The translations under genes and the position numbers were made by a program. The notes under the pieces were generated by a model. The model made no database searches and was not told the origin of the DNA. It worked only from the letters and a program-made list of their open reading frames with translations. Positions 1 through 5,400 of a stretch of DNA of 9,416 nucleotides are shown piece after piece. Origin of the DNA: Acidimicrobiaceae bacterium (GTDB taxonomy: Bacteria; Actinomycetota; Acidimicrobiia; Acidimicrobiales; RAAP-2); assembly GCA_003157945.1 (NCBI GenBank), contig PMFY01000042.1, forward strand, positions 3,122-12,537. The letters are read 5' to 3'. The stretch's first letter is position 1. Every line of letters starts with the position of its first letter.

Positions 1-14
1 TTGGTCTTGGACAT
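1..14 (-). CDS. rpmA: 50S ribosomal protein L27, first codons only (partial)
   Basis: Only four complete codons and part of a fifth are present (ATG at 14-12, reading M-S-K-T and the start of a probable K) before the window ends. The call rests on three things. The gene directly follows rplU on the same strand, and L21-L27 is a near-universal gene pair. A strong Shine-Dalgarno site lies 8 nt before the ATG. The residues also match the usual short basic start of L27, which precedes a glycine-rich segment. L27 sits at the peptidyl transferase centre of the large ribosomal subunit. The sequence alone is too short to prove identity; context carries the call. Confidence 0.75.
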
Positions 15-22
15 GTCGTGTG

Positions 23-28
23 CTCCTT
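23..28 (-). promoter_or_regulatory. Ribosome binding site for rpmA
   Basis: AAGGAG on the minus strand, 8 nt upstream of the ATG at 14. It is one of the best Shine-Dalgarno matches in the window and supports a real gene start at the very edge of the sequence. Confidence 0.75.
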
Positions 29-86
29 GTGGTCGTGCCTCCCGCCGTGCCGCGCTCGTCGGCGCGTCGGCGGGTCGATCGGGCGG

Positions 87-398
87 TCAGCCGGCGGTGA
101 TGCCGGTGATGGCGATGGTCGAGTACCGCTGGCGGTGTCCCCACCGGGTGCTCTGGTTCGACTTGTTCTTGTAGGTGAAGCCGCGGATCTTGGGCCCGAG
201 CTCCTCACCCTTGACCGTGGCCGTCACCGTGGCGCCGACCAGCTGGGCCGGCGTGGCCAGCACCGTGTCGCCATCGACGACGAGGACGGGGTCGAAGGTC
301 ACCTCCGTACCGGGCTCCTCGCCCAGCAATTCCACGCGTAGCTCCTGGCCCTCGGCCACTCGCTCCTGCTTGCCTCCGGTTTTGATGACTGCGTACAT
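87..398 (-). CDS. rplU: 50S ribosomal protein L21
   Basis: A complete 103-residue protein, the normal length for bacterial L21, a 23S rRNA-binding protein of the large subunit. The N-terminus MYAVIKTGGKQ (1-11) is the family's typical opening. The C-terminal signature around residues 70-99 (KIRGFTYKNK, then GHRQ at 87-90, then the closing ITGI at 97-100) is also typical. The basic loop before GHRQ reads SNQSTRW rather than the arginine/lysine-rich stretch of many homologues, a mild variation. Start is ATG at 398, stop TGA at 89-87. The gene begins 12 nt after the RNase E/G stop codon and is followed after 72 nt by rpmA. No good Shine-Dalgarno lies at normal spacing: the nearest GGAG is about 18 nt upstream, inside the end of the RNase gene. 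Translation may therefore be coupled to that gene (inference). Confidence 0.97.
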   Translation of the reverse strand: MYAVIKTGGKQERVAEGQELRVELLGEEPGTEVTFDPVLVVDGDTVLATPAQLVGATVTATVKGEELGPKIRGFTYKNKSNQSTRWGHRQRYSTIAITGITAG

Positions 399-410
399 AG
401 GGATGACAGC

Positions 411-2468
411 CTACAGCTCCGGGTCGTCAAATACTATTCCCCTGCCCTCGCAGACCTCACAGGTCGTCGACATCGACTCGATCAGGCCCTCGGAAACCCG
501 CTTACGCGTCATCTCCACGAGGCCCAATTCGCTGATGTCGAACACCTGGGTGCGGGTCTTGTCCCTGGCCAGGGCGGTACGGAGGGCTGAGCCGACTTTG
601 TCCCGGTTCTCCCGGATCTCCATGTCGATGAAGTCGATCACGATGATGCCGCCGATGTCCCGCAGCCGCAGCTGGCGGGCGACCTCGTCGGCGGCCTCGA
701 GGTTGTTCCGGTACACGGTCTCCTCGAGGTTGGTCGTCCCGACGTTCTTGCCGGTGTTGACGTCGATCACCGTCAACGCCTCGGTGCGGTCGATGACCAG
801 GGATCCGCCGGACGGGAGGTAGACCTTGCGGTCGAGCGCCTTGTGCAGCTGCTCGTGCACGTGGAACCGTTCGAAGACCGGCAGCTGCTCGGCCTCGGGG
901 TCGTAGTACTCCACGCGGTCGGCGAGCTCGGGATTGACCGCGCCCACGTAGTCCCGCACCTGCTCGAAGAGTGCCTGGTCGTCGATGACGACCGCCCGGT
1001 ACTCCCGGTTCAGCTCCTCCCGGATGACACGGACGGCGATAGCCGGCTCCCGGTAGAGCAGCGCCGGGCCCTGACCCTTGAGCGAGGCGGCGGCGATGGC
1101 GTCCCACTGCTCGACGAGGCGGCCGATGTCGTGCTCCAGCTCCTCGGCGCTGGCTCCGGCGGCCGCGGTGCGGACGATGAGTCCGTGACCCTGGGGACGT
1201 ACCGCGTCGACGATCCGGCGGAGGCGCTTGCGTTCGGAGTCGTCGAGCCGCTTGGAGATCCCGTAGGCCGTGGAATTCGGGACCAGCACCACGAATCGAC
1301 CGGGGAGGGACACCTCCTGGGTCAGCCGGGCGCCCTTCGCCCCGATCGGGTTCTTGGTGACCTGGCACAGGATGGTCTGACCGGGCTTCAGCAACTGCTC
1401 GATGCGGGGCTGTCCCGACCCCTTCGGCGACTCCACGTCGTCCGTGTCGTAGCGGACGTCACCGTGGTACAGCACGGCGTTCTTGGGCGTCCCGATGTCG
1501 ATGAAGGCCGCCTCCATCCCCGGGAGCACGTTCTGGACCCGCCCGCGGTAGATGTTTCCGTCGATCTGGGTGGCGTCGTCGGATGCCCGGGAGATGTAGT
1601 GCTCCACGAGGGTACGGCCTTCGAGGAGGGCGATCTGGGTCATCTCCGGGCGCACGTGGACGCAGATCTGGTAGCGACCGACCGCCTTGCCGCGCCGCTC
1701 ACGTCCACCTCGGCGCCCCTCGCCCTTGCCCGCGGGGGCGGCGGATCGCTTCTGGTCGGAGGGTGCCCGGACCGCATCTCCGCCGTCCACCGGTGTCGGG
1801 ACCGGCCCCGAGGGCCCTCGTCCCCCGCCCCCCGAGCGGGACCCGCCCCCGCCGCGCGAACGGTTCCGGCCGCCGCCTCCGCCGCCGTTGCCGCCGCCAC
1901 CCCCTCCGGACCTGGTCGGAGCCGGTGCGGCAACCGGTGCGCCGGGCCGTGAATCACCGATGGACGGCCGCGTGTCACCGATCTTGGGCCGTGCAGGCGG
2001 GGCGGGCGGGGCGTCCTCGGTGGCGGTGGTCGTAGCCACCGGCCCTCCGCCGGACACCGCGACAGGCGCGTCTACGGACCCGACGACGTGCTCGGGCACG
2101 GGACGGGGCGCCGTGGCCCGTGCGGGACCGTCCGGGGGCCGGCTGCCGTCGTCGGCGACCTCGCCGGTGCGCGCCTGACCACCCTCGCCGGTCCCGGACC
2201 GGCTGCGCCCCCGACCACCGCGTGATCCGCGGCGTCGGCGATTGCCACCCTGCCCGCCGCCGGTCGAATCGCCGGTCGAATCGCCGGTCGGGGTTGCGCC
2301 ACCCCCGCCCCGTGTGGGGCCGTCGGAGGCGGAGCCCGCTTGGCCCTCAGCCGTGCCCGAGGGCGCGTCCGTCCGGGGTGCGACCCCGGTGGCCGGGGCG
2401 GTGGACGTGGTCGGCGACACGGAGGGCGCAGCGGCCCCCGGCGTCTGCCCGTTGGGTGCTTCTGACAT
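411..2468 (-). CDS. rng: Ribonuclease E/G family endoribonuclease with long low-complexity N-terminus
   Basis: A 685-residue single-strand-specific endoribonuclease for mRNA decay and rRNA/tRNA processing. Residues 1-260 are low-complexity and probably disordered, rich in Gly, Arg, Pro, Ser and Thr, with an Arg/Gly patch at 76-92 and glycine runs at 188-216. The conserved core starts near 265. An S1-like RNA-binding segment follows (about 303-385, with NIYRGRVQNVLPGMEAAFID). Next come the 5'-sensor/RNase H-like region and the DNase I-like catalytic region. D569 (in TVIDVNTGK) and D612 (in IDFIDM) align with E. coli RNase E D303 and D346, the Mg2+ ligands. C670-x2-C673 is the zinc-link motif that joins protomers. 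The protein ends 12 residues later, so there is no C-terminal degradosome scaffold; the extension is N-terminal, as in many actinobacterial RNase E proteins. The symbol rne would be equally defensible. Start ATG at 2468 is preceded by AAGGG with 6-nt spacing; stop is TAG at 413-411. Confidence 0.95.
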   Translation of the reverse strand: MSEAPNGQTPGAAAPSVSPTTSTAPATGVAPRTDAPSGTAEGQAGSASDGPTRGGGGATPTGDSTGDSTGGGQGGNRRRRGSRGGRGRSRSGTGEGGQARTGEVADDGSRPPDGPARATAPRPVPEHVVGSVDAPVAVSGGGPVATTTATEDAPPAPPARPKIGDTRPSIGDSRPGAPVAAPAPTRSGGGGGGNGGGGGGRNRSRGGGGSRSGGGGRGPSGPVPTPVDGGDAVRAPSDQKRSAAPAGKGEGRRGGRERRGKAVGRYQICVHVRPEMTQIALLEGRTLVEHYISRASDDATQIDGNIYRGRVQNVLPGMEAAFIDIGTPKNAVLYHGDVRYDTDDVESPKGSGQPRIEQLLKPGQTILCQVTKNPIGAKGARLTQEVSLPGRFVVLVPNSTAYGISKRLDDSERKRLRRIVDAVRPQGHGLIVRTAAAGASAEELEHDIGRLVEQWDAIAAASLKGQGPALLYREPAIAVRVIREELNREYRAVVIDDQALFEQVRDYVGAVNPELADRVEYYDPEAEQLPVFERFHVHEQLHKALDRKVYLPSGGSLVIDRTEALTVIDVNTGKNVGTTNLEETVYRNNLEAADEVARQLRLRDIGGIIVIDFIDMEIRENRDKVGSALRTALARDKTRTQVFDISELGLVEMTRKRVSEGLIESMSTTCEVCEGRGIVFDDPEL
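2259..2290 (-). repeat. In-frame 12-nt tandem repeat in the RNase E/G N-terminal region
   Basis: The + strand unit GCCGGTCGAATC occurs twice exactly (2259-2270, 2271-2282) and is followed by the first 8 nt of a third copy (2283-2290). It encodes the repeated GDST peptide around residues 62-70. Because the unit is a multiple of three, copy-number change by slippage would lengthen or shorten the disordered tail without a frameshift. Confidence 0.75.
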
Positions 2469-2474
2469 CGAGAT

Positions 2475-2479
2475 CCCTT
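2475..2479 (-). promoter_or_regulatory. Ribosome binding site for the RNase E/G gene
   Basis: AAGGG on the minus strand, 6 nt before the ATG at 2468. It lies in the 21-nt gap after the stop of the DUF2344 gene and supports this ATG as the true start, so the long low-complexity N-terminus is translated. Confidence 0.6.
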
Positions 2480-2489
2480 CTGATACTGC

Positions 2490-3314
2490 TCACGACGCAC
2501 GCTCCAGGGCGTGCGTGGCGCGGTCTGCTCCGGCCGGGACGACCCGGCCCAGGAGCGGCTCCTGACGGAGCCCGTCGCGCTCGATCCACTGTTCTGTCCT
2601 GCAGGCCCGGTCGAGGACCGGGATACTCCCGGGCCGGCCGGTGTCGGCCAACCCGTCCATCGGTCGGTCGGCGAGGCCGTCCGACACGGCGATCAGACCC
2701 CGCAGAAGCTCGACGGGGCGAACCCCACGGGGGCGGGTGCTCAGCTCGGCCACCAGCCCGACCGTGCGACCCGACGGGTCCACCGCGGTGTCCGGTACGG
2801 CGTCGGCCACCGCCAGGGCCAGCACCGACGGCCGGAGGTCGTCGACCTCCTCGCGGCCCTTGCGCTCGCGGGTGATCGGCACGGTGTCTGCAGCCAGGAG
2901 GGCCGCCACCATGGCTCCGAGCTCCTCCCGGTCGACGCCGACCAATCGCATCGTCCACGAGCACGAGGTCACCATCTGCTGGAGCGAGTCCTTCGACCGC
3001 TCCACCGGCACGGCTTCCTCGATGTGCAGGCCCTCCGGCAACAGTCCGTCGAGCACGGCGGGCAGCGATGCCGGGACGATCCCCTGCTCAGCGGCTCGAA
3101 TGGGGTCGAGGGCCACGTCCACGTACTCCGCCAACGACTCGGCGCCGGTCGGGAGGGCCAGACCGAAGCTGAGCTGGGGACGGGGGTTGAAGCCCTCCGT
3201 ATAGGCCATCGGCAGTGCGGCCCGCCGGAGGGCCCGTTCCCACATCCTGGCCACATCGCGCTGGCTGGTGAACCGGATCTTGCCCAATTTGGAGAAGCGG
3301 AAGCGGATACGCAC
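2490..3314 (-). CDS. TIGR03936/DUF2344 family radical SAM-linked protein
   Basis: A 274-residue soluble protein of the family found next to, or fused with, TIGR03960 radical SAM proteins; its biochemical role is not established. Visible family features are the N-terminal RIRFRFSKLGKIRFTSQRD (2-20), with its conserved basic character, and the motif GFNPRPQLSFGLALPTGAES (41-60). Others are LRPSVLALAVA (160-170), the STRPRGVRPVELL stretch (192-204), and a C-terminal RTEQWIERDG (239-248). I chose GTG at 3314 because homology begins exactly there and a GGAGGAG Shine-Dalgarno lies just before it. The frame stays open another 118 codons upstream, but that part overlaps the radical SAM gene and shows no family homology. 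The radical SAM stop TGA (3318-3316) is one nucleotide from this GTG, so the two are probably translationally coupled and act together. Stop is TGA at 2492-2490. Confidence 0.9.
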   Translation of the reverse strand: MRIRFRFSKLGKIRFTSQRDVARMWERALRRAALPMAYTEGFNPRPQLSFGLALPTGAESLAEYVDVALDPIRAAEQGIVPASLPAVLDGLLPEGLHIEEAVPVERSKDSLQQMVTSCSWTMRLVGVDREELGAMVAALLAADTVPITRERKGREEVDDLRPSVLALAVADAVPDTAVDPSGRTVGLVAELSTRPRGVRPVELLRGLIAVSDGLADRPMDGLADTGRPGSIPVLDRACRTEQWIERDGLRQEPLLGRVVPAGADRATHALERAS

Positions 3315-3315
3315 C

Positions 3316-5331
3316 TCAGCTCCTCCCCTCTGTCGCCAGCGCCACTGCGCTCCCACCCGGCACCGGGGCCGGGGCGGCGCCGGATGGCGCCGTGGACAGG
3401 AATCGTACCGGTACCTGGCCCCCGGTTGAGAGATCCTGGCCGGTCCCCTGGCTCCCACCGGCCGGCGGGACGGCCGAAGCGACCACGTGCTCGACGCCGT
3501 AGCCGGTGCAGGCGCCGCAGTCGTAGCAGGGGGTCCAGCGGCAGTCGGGCAGGCCGTGCTCGGCCAGGGCGTCCTTCCAGTCCTGCCACAGGAAGTCCCG
3601 GTGGAGGCCGGCCGACAGGTGGTCCCACGGGAGGATCTCGTCCTCGGCGCGGTGGCGGTAGACGGCATCCTCGAGGGTCATCCCGTGGGCGGACAGGGCG
3701 TCGGTCCAGAGGTCCAGGTCGAAGTGCTCGGACCATTCCTGGAAGGTGCCACCGTTCCGCCACACCTGTTCGATGACCGCTCCCATGCGACGGTCGCCAC
3801 GGCTGACGATCCCCTCAGCGGCCGTGGCCTTCGGGTCGTGCCAGCGGATGGTCAGGCCGCGCACGGGTCGGGCGGCGTCGCGGAGCAGGTGGACCTTGCG
3901 GGTCAGCTCCTCGATGGTGTTCTGCCCGAACCACTGGAACGGTGTCTGCACCTTGGGAACGAAGCCGCCGACCGACGCCGTCACGGTGACGCTGTTGTGA
4001 TAGCGCTTGCCGATCGCCACGCACTGCTTGGCCAGGGCGACGATGCCCAGGGTGTCCTCGTCGGTCTCCGTGGGCAGGCCGATCAGGAAGTACAGCTTGA
4101 CGCGCTTCCAGCCCTGGCTGAAGGCGGCATCGACGGCCGCATAGAGGTCCTCCTCGCGGATCAGCTTGTTGATCACCTGGCGCATCCGCCACGTCCCGCC
4201 CTCGGGGGCGAACGTCAGGCCGGTGCGTCGGACCCGCTGGATCTGGGCGGCGGTGCCCACGGTGAAGGCGTCGACCCGCAGACTCGGCAGGCTGACCGAG
4301 ACCTGGCCCGAACAGGACGGGTCGTCGATGATCCCGGTGACCGTCTCCTCGATGCCCGAGTAGTCGGCGCTCGACAGCGACGTCAGGGCCACTTCGTCGT
4401 AGCCGGTGCGCTCCAGTCCGGCGGCGACCATGGTGCGGACCTGATCGGCCGGGCGCTCGCGCACCGGCCGCGTGATCATGCCTGCCTGACAGAACCGGCA
4501 CCCCCGGGTGCAACCCCGGAACAGTTCGACATTGAGCCGGTCGTGGACCACCTCGATGAGCGGCACCAGTTGCTGGCGCGGGTACGGCCAGGCACCCAGA
4601 TCGGCGATCGTCCGCTTCTCGACCCGCTCGGGCGTGCCGCTGGACCGGGGGGTGATCCCGGACAGTCGACCGTCGTCGTCGTAGGCCACGTCGTAACAGG
4701 CGGGCACGTAGACGCCCGCCACGCGGGACAGGGCCTCAAGGAGGGCGGTCCGGCCTCCCTCCGGCGGGGTCGGAGCGCACCGGAAGGCGGCCAGCACCTC
4801 GTTGATCTCGCCCACGACCTCCTCGCCGTCGCCGAGGACGAAGCAGTCGATGAAGTCGGCCAGAGGCTCGGGATTGAAGGCGCAGTGCCCGCCGGCCATG
4901 ACCACCGGGTCGTCCACGGTGCGCTCGGCTGCCCGGACCGGGACCCCGGCCAGGTCGATCAGGTTCAGGACATTTGTGTATACGAGCTCGGCCGACAGGT
5001 TGAAAGCGATCACGTCGAACTCGGCGGCCGGATGATGGCCCTCCACCGAGAAGAGCGGGACCCCGGCGGTGCGCATGGCCGCCTCCATGTCCACCCAGGG
5101 TGCGTACGAGCGCTCGGCTGCGGCGTCGGGACGCTCGTTCAGGATCTCATAGAGGATCTGGAGGCCCTGATTGGGCAGCCCGACCTCATAGGTGTCGGGG
5201 TAGACGAGCAGCCAGGACACCACCTCGGGGCGGTGTTCCACCTGCTGAGCGCCGAGTTCGCCCCCGATGTAGCGGGCCGGCTTCGTGACCTGGGCGAGGA
5301 GCGGCTCGATCTGTGGCCAGAGGGACTCCAT
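3316..5331 (-). CDS. TIGR03960-type B12-binding-like / radical SAM protein
   Basis: A protein of 671 residues from ATG 5331; 675 from the alternative ATG at 5343. I prefer 5331: GGAGG lies 5 nt upstream of it, while 5343 has no usable Shine-Dalgarno, and family members open with a similar LWP..EP.L..V.KPARYIGGE segment. Residues about 35-180 resemble the B12-binding-like N-terminal domain (LLVYPDTYEVGLPNQG), but I see no DxHxxG cobalamin motif. The radical SAM core carries ELFRGCTRGCRFCQAG near 269-284, with C274-x3-C278-x2-C281 for the 4Fe-4S cluster that cleaves S-adenosylmethionine. LYFLIGLPTET (about 413-423) is a typical core strand/loop. A second cluster, C597-x4-C602-x2-C605-x2-C608, follows the core and could bind another Fe-S cluster or zinc (inference). 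The last 60 residues are a Gly/Pro/Ala-rich tail. Substrate and reaction are unknown. Placement with RNase E/G, L21 and L27 hints at RNA or ribosome modification. Confidence 0.93.
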   Translation of the reverse strand: MESLWPQIEPLLAQVTKPARYIGGELGAQQVEHRPEVVSWLLVYPDTYEVGLPNQGLQILYEILNERPDAAAERSYAPWVDMEAAMRTAGVPLFSVEGHHPAAEFDVIAFNLSAELVYTNVLNLIDLAGVPVRAAERTVDDPVVMAGGHCAFNPEPLADFIDCFVLGDGEEVVGEINEVLAAFRCAPTPPEGGRTALLEALSRVAGVYVPACYDVAYDDDGRLSGITPRSSGTPERVEKRTIADLGAWPYPRQQLVPLIEVVHDRLNVELFRGCTRGCRFCQAGMITRPVRERPADQVRTMVAAGLERTGYDEVALTSLSSADYSGIEETVTGIIDDPSCSGQVSVSLPSLRVDAFTVGTAAQIQRVRRTGLTFAPEGGTWRMRQVINKLIREEDLYAAVDAAFSQGWKRVKLYFLIGLPTETDEDTLGIVALAKQCVAIGKRYHNSVTVTASVGGFVPKVQTPFQWFGQNTIEELTRKVHLLRDAARPVRGLTIRWHDPKATAAEGIVSRGDRRMGAVIEQVWRNGGTFQEWSEHFDLDLWTDALSAHGMTLEDAVYRHRAEDEILPWDHLSAGLHRDFLWQDWKDALAEHGLPDCRWTPCYDCGACTGYGVEHVVASAVPPAGGSQGTGQDLSTGGQVPVRFLSTAPSGAAPAPVPGGSAVALATEGRS
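3320..3326 (-). promoter_or_regulatory. Ribosome binding site deciding the DUF2344 protein start
   Basis: GGAGGAG on the minus strand, 5 nt before GTG at 3314. It lies inside the last codons of the radical SAM gene, immediately before its stop. This site fixes the short start of the downstream protein and suggests reinitiation by ribosomes finishing the upstream gene. Confidence 0.75.
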
Positions 5332-5336
5332 CTCCC

Positions 5337-5341
5337 CCTCC
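5337..5341 (-). promoter_or_regulatory. Ribosome binding site deciding the radical SAM protein start
   Basis: GGAGG on the minus strand, 5 nt before the ATG at 5331. It overlaps the upstream in-frame ATG at 5343, which itself has no Shine-Dalgarno in the preceding CCCCTAGG context. It favours the start four codons downstream. Confidence 0.55.
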
Positions 5342-5347
5342 ATCCTA

Positions 5348-5400
5348 GGGGCAGCCCACGGGCGTCCCGGACCGTCGGCCTCCGGCGTGGGCCGGGCCCC
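5348..5400 (-). terminator. GC-rich nested dyad in the mrdA / radical SAM gap; possible terminator or processing hairpin
   Basis: The + strand arms GCCCACG (5354-5360) and CGTGGGC (5386-5392) pair perfectly. An inner pair, CCGGA (5367-5371) with TCCGG (5381-5385), nests inside them. The outermost GGGG (5348-5351) and CCCC (5397-5400) can also pair across a small internal loop. It fills almost the whole 57-nt gap after the mrdA stop. There is no U-tract, so it is not a canonical intrinsic terminator. It could attenuate transcription, mark an RNA 3' end, or be a structure favoured by GC richness alone. Confidence 0.45.

Noticed and set aside
15..86. A possible terminator or leader RNA between rplU and rpmA
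   Set aside because: No convincing hairpin with a U-tract is visible. The 72-nt gap ends in a normal ribosome binding site for rpmA, and the two genes are usually co-transcribed.
843..1952. A 369-codon + strand open frame opposite the RNase E/G gene
   Set aside because: Antisense shadow of a confidently identified gene; composition is biased and no domain is recognisable.
2072..2964. Several overlapping Arg/Pro/Gly-rich open frames on both strands over the RNase N-terminus and the DUF2344 gene
   Set aside because: They are out-of-frame products of repetitive GC-rich coding DNA, with no ribosome binding sites or domains that would make them credible.
3315..3668. Upstream extension of the DUF2344 reading frame, which could suggest a frameshifted fusion with the radical SAM protein
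   Set aside because: The frame is open by chance in GC-rich DNA, the extension shows no family similarity, no slippery sequence is evident, and a GGAGGAG site fixes GTG at 3314.
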